In this document: piece by piece, positions 1-5,523 of the stretch
Numbering within the stretch: the stretch's first letter is position 1
Layout of the letters: each line of letters opens with the position of its first letter
Assembly (NCBI GenBank): GCA_947461325.1
Contig: CANHLD010000092.1
Location: 1-6,887, forward strand
Source of the DNA: Comamonadaceae bacterium
GTDB taxonomy: Bacteria > Pseudomonadota > Gammaproteobacteria > Burkholderiales > Burkholderiaceae_C
Reading direction: 5' to 3'
Length of the DNA: 6,887 nt
Position numbers and translations under genes: made by a program
The notes under the pieces: model-generated
What the model was told of the DNA's origin: nothing
What the model saw: the letters and a program-made list of their open reading frames with translations, nothing else
Database searches by the model: none

Positions 1-538
1 AAGCGTTTTCCTGGATGTGGCAGCAATAGTGGAATGTCTCGTACAACACATAGTGGCCGATCACCGTCATGTAAGCGATATAGCCCGCGTTAGCGCCGAA
101 AACATAAGCACAGAAAAGAGCCACGGCACCGCCGCCCACACCCAGCACAGTGAGCACGCGCCATGGACAAAACACAATACGAAATTCGCGCACACTGTCA
201 ATCGTGTAATCGTTGTCTGTGAAATATTGGTGGTGCTGTCGGGTGTGGCGGTCGTAAATAGCGCGCAGTGCAAACACATCGATCTGCCGGTGCATCACAT
301 ATTTATGCATCGCCCATTCGCTGAAGTTGCCTGCAACGGCCACAGGCAACACCATCAGCCATGCCCAAGTGGCTTGGTCAATTTGCTGAAAACAATACAC
401 CAGCAAACTGATGCCGACCGCATACATCACACTGACATGCAGCAAGCCGTTGTAAAACGGACTGATGTTGGCGCGGTAAGTTTCTCTGAAACGACGCTGC
501 CGCTCGGTCATCGCCATGGGTCTGGAAAAACTGTTCAT
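1..538 (-). CDS. Sterol desaturase / fatty acid hydroxylase superfamily membrane protein (3' truncated by window edge)
   Basis: The first 179 codons are present; the frame is still open at base 1, so the C-terminus is missing. The protein is hydrophobic with probable membrane segments near residues 33-50, 56-71, 129-148 and 150-168. It carries the histidine clusters of the di-iron fatty acid hydroxylase superfamily: H78-x4-H83 (HKYVMH), H98-x3-H102-H103 (RHTRQHH), and H162 followed by H170-x3-H174 near the edge. Such enzymes oxidise or desaturate lipid C-H bonds at the membrane using O2; the substrate cannot be read from sequence. The start is the ATG at 538 (MNSFSRPMAM); only a weak purine-rich stretch precedes it. 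It lies 55 bp downstream of the glycerate kinase gene on the same strand, so co-transcription is possible, but nothing in the protein connects it to purine breakdown. The superfamily call is fairly secure; the specific reaction is unknown. Confidence 0.82.
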   Translation of the reverse strand, partial: MNSFSRPMAMTERQRRFRETYRANISPFYNGLLHVSVMYAVGISLLVYCFQQIDQATWAWLMVLPVAVAGNFSEWAMHKYVMHRQIDVFALRAIYDRHTRQHHQYFTDNDYTIDSVREFRIVFCPWRVLTVLGVGGGAVALFCAYVFGANAGYIAYMTVIGHYVLYETFHYCCHIQENA

Positions 539-593
539 GTTCGTCTGCTTTCAAAGGTATAGACAAAGCGTTTATCAACCCATCATAAGCAAA

Positions 594-1913
594 TCACAAG
601 ACCAGCAGTGCCCTGAAGTCATTCACATTGGTGTGTGTCGGGCCACTGACCACCAAATCGCCCAAAGCTTCAAACAACCGGTAACTGTCATTGCGGTCTG
701 CGAATGCGGCAGGTTTCAAGCCTGATTGTTCGCAGCGTTGCAAAGTATTTGGTGTCACCACAGCGCCGGCGTTGTCCTCTACCCCGTCTATGCCATCGGT
801 GTCTGCCGCCAAGGCCCACACGCCCTCTTGTCCTTGTAAAGCCATGGTCAGCCCCAAGCAAAATTCACCGGCGCGTCCTCCCTTTCCTTTGGGAAAACCT
901 TCCACCGGTGGCCGCAATGTGACCGTGGTTTCACCACCGCTCAAAATCACGCAAGGTTTTTGAAACGCCCCATGTCCGCGAGCGGTTGCACGAGCTAAGG
1001 CCGCATGTACTTTGGCCACTTCACGCGATTCGCCTTCGATTTCGTCAGACAACACATAGGCATGCAAACCGGCGGATCGCGCGACTTCAGCAGCGGCTTG
1101 CAAGGATTGCATAGGCGTCGCCATCATCTTCACCTGATGCCCGGTGAAAACAGCATCGCCCGGTTTAGGCGTTTCCAGCGCACCGCTATGCAGCGCTTCG
1201 CGAACCGACGACGGCACAGCAATGCCATACCGGTCCAGCAAAGCCAATGCTTGTGCGCAGGTGGATTCATCCGGCACGGTCGGGCCACTGGCAATCACCG
1301 CCGGGTCGTCACCCGGCACATCGCTGATGGTCAATGTCACCACCTTGGCCGGATGACACGCCGCAGCCAAACGTCCACCCTTGATACGCGACAAATGTTT
1401 GCGCACGGTGTTCATCTCGCCGATCGGCGCGCCACATGCCAGCAATTCGCGGTTGATGCGCTGCTTGTCGGCAAGCGTCAAACCGTTTGCAGGCAAAGTC
1501 AGCAAAGCCGATCCACCACCAGACACCAGGCAAATGACCAAATCATCTGCCGTCAATCCTTGCGTCAAAGCCAACATACGTTCAGAGGCATCCATGCCCG
1601 CTTGATCCGGCACAGGGTGAGAAGCTTCCACCACATCTATGCGCTGCGGCAAACCCGCAGGGCGCGGCGGTGTGTGGTGATAGCGTGTGACCACCAATCC
1701 TGACAAAGCCGCATCTGCGGGCCAGAGTCTCTCCAGCGCATGCGCCATGGCGCCTGCGGCTTTGCCTGCGCCTAAGACCAAGGTGCGCCCGCGCGGTGTC
1801 GGCGGCAATAAGCCCGGCATGTTCAACAATGGTTGGGCACGGGCGACCGCCGTGTCAAACAAATAACGTAAAAACGCTGTCGGGTGGTGGTGAGGGTCAG
1901 GATGGATAGCCAT
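594..1913 (-). CDS. gckA: Glycerate 2-kinase, type-2 (GckA/TtuD, MOFRL family)
   Basis: Phosphorylates D-glycerate with ATP to 2-phosphoglycerate, the last step that carries glyoxylate carbon into central metabolism. Members are often misnamed hydroxypyruvate reductase (TtuD). At 439 aa it has the usual family length. Visible landmarks are LGAGKAAGAMA (47-57, including conserved Lys51), LVSGGGSALL (129-138), NTVRKHLSRIKGGRLA (168-183), TISDVPGDDPAVIASGPTVPD (195-215), then the MOFRL-type C-terminal part with LSGGETTVTL (324-333), GRAGEFCLG (346-354), DTDGIDG (371-377) and the closing GPTHTNVNDFRALLV. I take the ATG at 1913; an in-frame TTG at 1922 would add three residues, and neither has a clear Shine-Dalgarno sequence. 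In this context it probably finishes the purine to allantoin to glyoxylate to glycerate route. Glyoxylate carboligase and tartronate semialdehyde reductase, which would link the two, are not in view. Cytoplasmic. Confidence 0.93.
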   Translation of the reverse strand: MAIHPDPHHHPTAFLRYLFDTAVARAQPLLNMPGLLPPTPRGRTLVLGAGKAAGAMAHALERLWPADAALSGLVVTRYHHTPPRPAGLPQRIDVVEASHPVPDQAGMDASERMLALTQGLTADDLVICLVSGGGSALLTLPANGLTLADKQRINRELLACGAPIGEMNTVRKHLSRIKGGRLAAACHPAKVVTLTISDVPGDDPAVIASGPTVPDESTCAQALALLDRYGIAVPSSVREALHSGALETPKPGDAVFTGHQVKMMATPMQSLQAAAEVARSAGLHAYVLSDEIEGESREVAKVHAALARATARGHGAFQKPCVILSGGETTVTLRPPVEGFPKGKGGRAGEFCLGLTMALQGQEGVWALAADTDGIDGVEDNAGAVVTPNTLQRCEQSGLKPAAFADRNDSYRLFEALGDLVVSGPTHTNVNDFRALLVL

Positions 1914-1991
1914 GGCGTGCAAGGATAACGGATGCGCTCAAGTTATTCGGATGACTGCCGATACTCTGTCGATACCCATTGAAAGATCCGC
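1914..1991. promoter_or_regulatory. Divergent spacer between gckA and the small membrane-protein gene
   Basis: This 78-bp gap separates two genes reading away from each other, so it should hold both promoters. I see no convincing -35/-10 pair. It contains a 5-bp inverted repeat ATAAC-N12-GTTAT (1925-1929 and 1942-1946) and a direct repeat of CGGATG (1929-1934 and 1948-1953). The paired arms resemble the spaced dyads of LysR-type operators, but repeats this short can arise by chance. The regulatory role is inferred from gene orientation only. Confidence 0.35.
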
Positions 1992-2351
1992 ATGCAAGCC
2001 TCAGACATTCCGAAATATTTCAAAAAACGCGCGAGCGACACCGAAGGTCTATGGCTGATGATTGCGTCTGTCGTTTTTTTTCCTTTGGCCCTGGTCTGGG
2101 CAGTGTGGAAATTGTTCAATAAAGGGGCGGGCGCCTTCTTGTCACAAGCCATGTACAACACCAACCTGAAATACATGCAAGACGCGCGTGTTGACACGCA
2201 AAAAGAAGCTCACAAACAGCAAATGATGTTTGAGTACCAACAGTATTTGGCTGAGCGCGAAAAACGTTTGCAGGCTTATGAGAAAAAAATCAAGGCCCAG
2301 GCGCCCCCGCCAGAAACCATTGCCCCACCGCCTGACGCTCCGGCTCAGTGA
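1992..2351 (+). CDS. Small single-pass membrane protein with coiled coil and Pro-rich tail, function unknown
   Basis: I do not recognise this 119-aa protein. It reads as a short charged N-terminus, one strong transmembrane segment at about 20-42 (LWLMIASVVFFPLALVWAVW), a Gly/Ala stretch, a charged Gln/Lys/Glu-rich helix at about 56-103 that looks like a coiled coil, and a Pro/Ala-rich tail (104-119). Positive residues before the membrane segment (K8, K11, K12, R13) make topology ambiguous, since lysines also follow it. The start is the ATG at 1992 with a weak GAAAGA upstream. The ordered membrane/helix/tail architecture and ordinary codon use support a real gene, and the opposite frame over most of this span has no family features. 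Its last 62 bp overlap the convergent 3' end of puuD. It sits between gckA and puuD on the opposite strand, so a link to the pathway is unproven. Confidence 0.68.
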   Translation: MQASDIPKYFKKRASDTEGLWLMIASVVFFPLALVWAVWKLFNKGAGAFLSQAMYNTNLKYMQDARVDTQKEAHKQQMMFEYQQYLAEREKRLQAYEKKIKAQAPPPETIAPPPDAPAQ

Positions 2352-3501
2352 TGCGTGTGGCGTTGCTCATAGGCATTTGGCGCAAAACCACCACTTGCTG
2401 GTAAATATTTTGCGCATTCACACGTATGAGCTCGGCGCTGTCTAAGCGCAGATTTTTCATTTGCAATTTTTCACCATGGCAACTGACGCAGCGTTGGTTA
2501 ACAATGGTTTGTATGTCTTCAAAAGTGACCGCTGCTTGCTTCTCGGTGGATGCAGTCGTGCTGGCTGGCATCAGCGCCAACACCAAACCCAGAATCAAAG
2601 ACACACCCGCCAATGCATAAGGCCAGGGGTGCGCCGCACGACCCAGATGCCAACTGTGTTTTTGCACAAAAAACTGTCGGATCAAGACGCCCGAGAGCAT
2701 CATCAAAAACAAAATAGCCCAGCGTTGCGGATGGTTCACAAGCAGTCCTTCATGGTTGGCCAGCATGGCAAACAACACCGGTAAAGTGAAATAGGTGTTG
2801 TGCACGCTGCGTTGTTTACCACGCAAACCATAGACCTCGAGTGCGCTGGCGTCATAGGGTTGCCCTGAGGTCAAGGCTTTGACAACCATACGTTGACCGG
2901 GAATGATGCAGAAAAACACATTCGCACTCATGCTGGTGGCCAATGTCGCGCCCATCAACACAAAAGCGGCGCGTCCGGCATACAAGTGGTTCGCCAGCCA
3001 GCACAAAGCGGCCACAAGCAACAACAAAACCAGTGCCAGCCAACGCTCACCATTCACACGCTGACCCAGGGTTTTGCAAAGCGTGTCATAGACCAACCAA
3101 AACCCCACTAAAAACGCGATGGCGGTCAAACCGGCTGCATGGGTGCTCCAAACATACACCGACGGGTCGACCAAAAACACATTCGCCTGCCACAAATACA
3201 GCACGCAAAACAAACCGAAGCCACTGAGCCAGGTGGCATAGCTTTCCCAGTAAAACCAATGCAGCGTGCTGTTGATATGGCCGGGTGCGCCGCCGTATTT
3301 TTGCGGGTTGTAAAAACCGCCGCCGTGCACCGCCCACATTTCGCCGCCCACACCTTTGGCTTTTAAGGCCTCGTCTTCAGGAGGCACCAGGTTGCTATCG
3401 AGAAAAACAAAATAAAAAGATGACCCGATCCAGGCGATGGCCACAATCACATGCAGCCAGCGCAACAGCAACTGAGCCCATTCAAGAAGGTAAGTTTCCA
3501 T
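2290..3501 (-). CDS. puuD: Membrane-bound urate oxidase with C-terminal cytochrome c domain (PuuD)
   Basis: Oxidises urate to 5-hydroxyisourate. In this family electrons go to a covalently bound c-type haem and on to the respiratory chain, rather than to O2 with H2O2 release as in soluble uricase. The 403-aa protein has about eight hydrophobic segments (roughly 10-34, 91-110, 120-140, 153-171, 178-200, 237-250, 260-278, 294-311). The N-terminal signatures are WLHVIVAIAWIGSSFYF and the WAVHGGGFYNPQKY region (56-69). The C-terminal domain after residue 320 carries the haem site CVSCH (338-342), with M376 or M378 (RQMPM) as likely axial ligand. The start is the ATG at 3501 (METYLLEWAQ). It ends naturally with WFLAGAPGP, so the overlap with the convergent small gene is not a truncation artefact. 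It lies 103 bp downstream of xdhC on the same strand and feeds UraH. Haem attachment implies that the cytochrome domain is periplasmic. Confidence 0.95.
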   Translation of the reverse strand: METYLLEWAQLLLRWLHVIVAIAWIGSSFYFVFLDSNLVPPEDEALKAKGVGGEMWAVHGGGFYNPQKYGGAPGHINSTLHWFYWESYATWLSGFGLFCVLYLWQANVFLVDPSVYVWSTHAAGLTAIAFLVGFWLVYDTLCKTLGQRVNGERWLALVLLLLVAALCWLANHLYAGRAAFVLMGATLATSMSANVFFCIIPGQRMVVKALTSGQPYDASALEVYGLRGKQRSVHNTYFTLPVLFAMLANHEGLLVNHPQRWAILFLMMLSGVLIRQFFVQKHSWHLGRAAHPWPYALAGVSLILGLVLALMPASTTASTEKQAAVTFEDIQTIVNQRCVSCHGEKLQMKNLRLDSAELIRVNAQNIYQQVVVLRQMPMSNATRITEPERQAVGQWFLAGAPGP

Positions 3502-3524
3502 AAGGCGTGACTATAAGCTTGACC

Positions 3525-3540
3525 CCAAGTTAGCACTTGG
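3525..3540. repeat. Perfect 6-bp inverted repeat upstream of puuD
   Basis: The sequence CCAAGT-TAGC-ACTTGG has two perfectly complementary 6-bp arms around a 4-bp centre, 24-39 bp upstream of the puuD ATG. It could be an operator for a dimeric regulator, or a hairpin in the puuD leader RNA. It has no T-run after it in either direction, so it does not look like an intrinsic terminator for xdhC. The symmetry is directly visible; the role is inferred. Confidence 0.4.
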
Positions 3541-3604
3541 CACACGGCAAACAAGCGGGTCGGGGACCAAAAATCTGCAAGCGCTCAAACCTATGCAACG
3601 ATTG

Positions 3605-4405
3605 TCAGAGCAGTTGCAACAATTGCGCCGCCACAGAAACCGCAATCACTTCGGGCAATTTGCTGTGTATGCCGGACAAGCCAATCGGCGTGGTCACGCG
3701 ATCAAAATCGACGGAGCCAAAGCCGCGCTCCTCCAATCGGTGCTTAAACCTGGCCCATTTGCTGGCGCTGCCAATCAAACCTATATAGGCCAGATCATTG
3801 CGCTCTCGCTGTCTCTTTAGGCACGAAGCCAGAACCTCTAAATCTTCGGCATGGCTGAAACTCATGATCAGCACAACACTGCCGCTGACCAGATCAGCGA
3901 CCGCGGCCTGCACCGGGTCGGAATGCTCGACCGATACATACGCCGGTAAATCCGCCGGGAACACCTCATCCCGGCTGTCAATCCACCGGGTTTCATAGGG
4001 CAAAGCGCCCAAAACATGGACCAAAGCGCGGCCGACATGACCGCCGCCAAACAATGCCACAGGCTTGAGCGCTGGCTTTAATCGCTGTTGCAGACGGGGA
4101 ATATCTGTCGCCGTCACCGGTTCATAGCTCAGGTAAACCACCCCGCCGCAGCATTGACCCAAGGTCGGACCCAAGGCGATGCGTTGCATCGGCGGCACAG
4201 GTACCTTCCCTGATAAAACGTCTTTGGCGATGGCCTCGGCTTGGTATTCCAAGTGCCCGCCGCCAATGGTGCCTACAAGTATGTTGGCAAAAACAGCCAT
4301 GTAACTGCCTGCATCGCGAGGAACAGAGCCTTGGGTTTCGGTCACGCAAACCAAAACCGCATCTTCAAAAGACAGATTATTTGTTAATTGCGATAAAAAA
4401 TTCAA
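3605..4405 (-). CDS. xdhC: Xanthine dehydrogenase accessory protein XdhC
   Basis: XdhC binds molybdenum cofactor, protects it during sulfuration and delivers it into xanthine dehydrogenase; it is not a subunit of the final enzyme. The 266-aa protein shows the full family layout. The N-terminal XdhC/CoxI domain has GSVPRDAG (26-33), GTIGGGHLEYQA (45-56) and LGPTLGQCCGG (78-88). The C-terminal Rossmann domain has ALFGGGHVGRAL (117-128), YIGLIGSASKWARF (207-220) and the closing PIGLSGIHSKLPEVIAVSVAAQLL. The start is unusual: no in-frame ATG exists upstream of the conserved region, and the best choice is a TTG at 4405 (read as MNFLSQLTNN), preceded at the right distance by GGTGAT. An ATG at 4416 is out of frame and reaches a stop after four codons. 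The xdhA/xdhB subunit genes are not in the window. It probably shares a transcript with puuD, 103 bp downstream. Cytoplasmic. Confidence 0.94.
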   Translation of the reverse strand: MNFLSQLTNNLSFEDAVLVCVTETQGSVPRDAGSYMAVFANILVGTIGGGHLEYQAEAIAKDVLSGKVPVPPMQRIALGPTLGQCCGGVVYLSYEPVTATDIPRLQQRLKPALKPVALFGGGHVGRALVHVLGALPYETRWIDSRDEVFPADLPAYVSVEHSDPVQAAVADLVSGSVVLIMSFSHAEDLEVLASCLKRQRERNDLAYIGLIGSASKWARFKHRLEERGFGSVDFDRVTTPIGLSGIHSKLPEVIAVSVAAQLLQLL

Positions 4406-4408
4406 AAA

Positions 4409-4414
4409 ATCACC
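4409..4414 (-). promoter_or_regulatory. Ribosome binding site deciding the TTG start of xdhC
   Basis: On the minus strand this reads GGTGAT, matching the 3' part of an extended Shine-Dalgarno sequence (GGAGGTGAT). It lies 3 bases before the TTG at 4405. It supports TTG initiation, because the reading frame offers no ATG near the expected N-terminus of the family. Confidence 0.5.
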
Positions 4415-4470
4415 ATATCTAATTAAATGTTAAATTAAGTTCATTGTCGGGTTTTGTGTGTTTCAACGCC

Positions 4471-4476
4471 AAGGAG
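4471..4476 (+). promoter_or_regulatory. Ribosome binding site of the lipoprotein gene
   Basis: AAGGAG lies 4 bases before the ATG at 4481. It fixes the start there instead of at the in-frame GTG at 4454, and the ATG start also produces a correctly placed lipoprotein signal peptide. Confidence 0.75.
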
Positions 4477-4480
4477 CGAA

Positions 4481-5062
4481 ATGAAACGTTTTCAACTGCT
4501 GATCGTTTGGGCAAGCTTGACGCTGGTGTGTCTGACGGCTTGCGTCAGTCCCCAACGCAAGGCTCAAAAAACACCCCCACCCACTCAACCGCAGGAACCG
4601 GCAACCGCTCAGACCCCGGCGGCACCGGTGAACCGCGCCCCTGCAGCAGAACAAGCACGGGCGATGCCGCCAAGCCCCCCACCACCGCAAGCCGCCCCGC
4701 CCGAACCTGAGAATTTGGCACGCTCCTTCGCACGTGACGCCAAAGAATACCGCAAGGATGCGGCCAAACACATCTACCAAAAATTCCCGCACAAAATTTA
4801 CACAGGCAAATTACCGCCGATGCTCAAAGCGGTGGCCGTGCTGGATGTGGTCATCGGACCCGATGGCAGAGTTCAGGAAATGATTTGGTCCAGACCGCCA
4901 TCCCATGTGCCCGAGGTGATGGCCGACATTGAAAACATGGTCCGTCACGCCGGGCCGTTTCCAGCGCCAGTCCATATGCGCAAAGTGGTTTACACAGAAA
5001 CTTGGCTATGGCATTCAAGCAACCGGTTTCAACTCGATACGCTGACTGAAGGTCAAAAATAA
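4481..5062 (+). CDS. Proline-rich lipoprotein with TonB C-terminal-like domain
   Basis: The 193-aa protein starts with a lipoprotein signal peptide: Lys2-Arg3, a hydrophobic core (5-18) and lipobox LTAC with Cys21 as the lipidated residue. Val22 at +2 is not Asp, so sorting to the outer membrane is likely. Residues about 27-77 are a Pro/Ala/Gln-rich, probably extended linker. A folded C-terminal part (about 95-185) follows, with LKAVAVLDVVIGPDGRV (115-131), EMIWSRPP and a late VVYTETWLW strand. The pattern of a beta strand, then GPDGRV, then helix, then strand resembles the TonB C-terminal fold, but the protein lacks TonB's N-terminal transmembrane anchor, so it is unlikely to be a classical energy transducer. 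It is divergent from xdhC and convergent with uraH, leaving a 31-bp gap with no strong terminator. It may be unrelated to purine use, or may serve an envelope or uptake role. Coding status is firm; function is unknown. Confidence 0.82.
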   Translation: MKRFQLLIVWASLTLVCLTACVSPQRKAQKTPPPTQPQEPATAQTPAAPVNRAPAAEQARAMPPSPPPPQAAPPEPENLARSFARDAKEYRKDAAKHIYQKFPHKIYTGKLPPMLKAVAVLDVVIGPDGRVQEMIWSRPPSHVPEVMADIENMVRHAGPFPAPVHMRKVVYTETWLWHSSNRFQLDTLTEGQK

Positions 5063-5093
5063 GCTGGTTTTTGAAACCTTGGCTGGCTGCTAT

Positions 5094-5444
5094 TTAAGAG
5101 CCGCGGTAAGTGGAATAACTCCAGGGACTGACCAACAAAGGCACATGGTAGTGCTGTGCAGGGTCAGCCACGCCGAAATCCAAACTTACTTTGTCTAAAA
5201 AATTGGGCTGAGGCAGCGCCACGCCGAGCGCTGCAAAATATTCTTTCACGCCAAATACCAATCTGTAAGTGCCTTGTTGAAGCTGTGATGTCTCCAGCAG
5301 GGGCCCCTCACTTCGTCCGTCGGCATTCAACACCAGGGACTTGATCAATTGCGCCTGCTCCCCTTGCGTGGCATACAAGGCAACGGACATGCCGGCCGCC
5401 GGGCAACCGTTCATGGTGTCCAACACATGTGTACTCAATCCCAT
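5094..5444 (-). CDS. uraH: 5-hydroxyisourate hydrolase (HIUase, transthyretin-like)
   Basis: Hydrolyses 5-hydroxyisourate, the product of PuuD, to OHCU. At 116 aa it has the standard length for the cytoplasmic form, with no signal peptide. The catalytic signature residues are present: His6 in LSTHVLDT, Arg44 in NADGR, the HYHVPLL motif (98-104), and the diagnostic C-terminal YRGS (113-116), which ends the protein exactly. The start is the ATG at 5444, with an AAGGAA ribosome site 8 bases upstream. The frame stays open further upstream, but that extension is antisense to uraD and has no family features. It is divergent from the uraD-allC fusion that takes its product, so the 79-bp spacer between them may co-regulate consecutive steps. 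Confidence 0.96.
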   Translation of the reverse strand: MGLSTHVLDTMNGCPAAGMSVALYATQGEQAQLIKSLVLNADGRSEGPLLETSQLQQGTYRLVFGVKEYFAALGVALPQPNFLDKVSLDFGVADPAQHYHVPLLVSPWSYSTYRGS

Positions 5445-5452
5445 GGTCTGCG

Positions 5453-5458
5453 TTCCTT
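5453..5458 (-). promoter_or_regulatory. Ribosome binding site deciding the uraH start
   Basis: The minus strand reads AAGGAA 8 bases before the ATG at 5444. It supports this start over a longer reading frame that continues upstream. Confidence 0.7.
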
Positions 5459-5465
5459 TTTTCTG

Positions 5466-5479
5466 CCTGTGGTGACAGG
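5466..5479. repeat. 5-bp inverted repeat upstream of uraH
   Basis: CCTGT-GGTG-ACAGG has perfect 5-bp arms around a 4-bp centre, 22-35 bp upstream of uraH. Spacing and layout resemble the dyad upstream of puuD, but the arm sequence differs. It may be an operator in the shared uraH/uraD-allC spacer, or a leader hairpin. Arms this short can occur by chance. Confidence 0.3.
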
Positions 5480-5523
5480 TATATAGTTGATAAGTCCAGT
5501 TTAACGCCCGGCTTTTGCAGCAC

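Larger units (their letters stand above)
4406..4480. promoter_or_regulatory. AT-rich divergent spacer between xdhC and the lipoprotein gene
   Basis: The 75-bp spacer separates divergently transcribed genes and should carry promoters for both. Its left half, together with the first codons of xdhC (about 4373-4445), is strikingly rich in A and T compared with the surrounding coding DNA. This is expected of promoter or UP-element DNA. Several TAATTA/TTAAAT-like -10 candidates exist, but I cannot pick one with a well-spaced -35. No clear operator palindrome is visible. Confidence 0.45.
5445..5523. promoter_or_regulatory. Shared divergent regulatory spacer between uraH and uraD-allC
   Basis: The 79-bp spacer must serve both uraH (leftward) and uraD-allC (rightward). 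A TATATAG-containing AT-rich core near 5480-5493 is a plausible -10 zone, but no -35 with good spacing stands out for either direction. It holds the inverted repeat listed at 5466-5479. The plus-strand gene has no obvious Shine-Dalgarno sequence before its ATG. Confidence 0.5.

Noticed and set aside
17..562. Open plus-strand frame of 181 codons antisense to the desaturase-family gene
   Set aside because: The minus-strand frame has the ordered histidine motifs and membrane segments of a known superfamily; the plus-strand product is His/Thr-rich with no recognisable domain and is explained as a shadow.
1005..1703. Open plus-strand frame of 232 codons antisense to gckA
   Set aside because: Arg/His/Gln-rich translation with no motif, lying entirely within a well-conserved glycerate kinase; a typical complementary-frame artefact.
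3550..3570. Small inverted repeat GGTC-GGG-GACC upstream of puuD
   Set aside because: Four-base arms are expected by chance in this length of DNA and it lacks any supporting context.
4560..4710. Proline-codon-rich stretch that could be a repeat or low-complexity insertion
   Set aside because: It encodes the linker of the lipoprotein, with no periodic DNA unit; normal for envelope proteins with extended spacers.
5063..5093. Possible bidirectional terminator between the lipoprotein gene and uraH (GGTTT-TTG-AAACC at 5066-5078)
   Set aside because: Only 5 bp of mostly A-T stem, a 3-base loop and no following T-run on either strand; too weak to call, although convergent genes here would be expected to need one.
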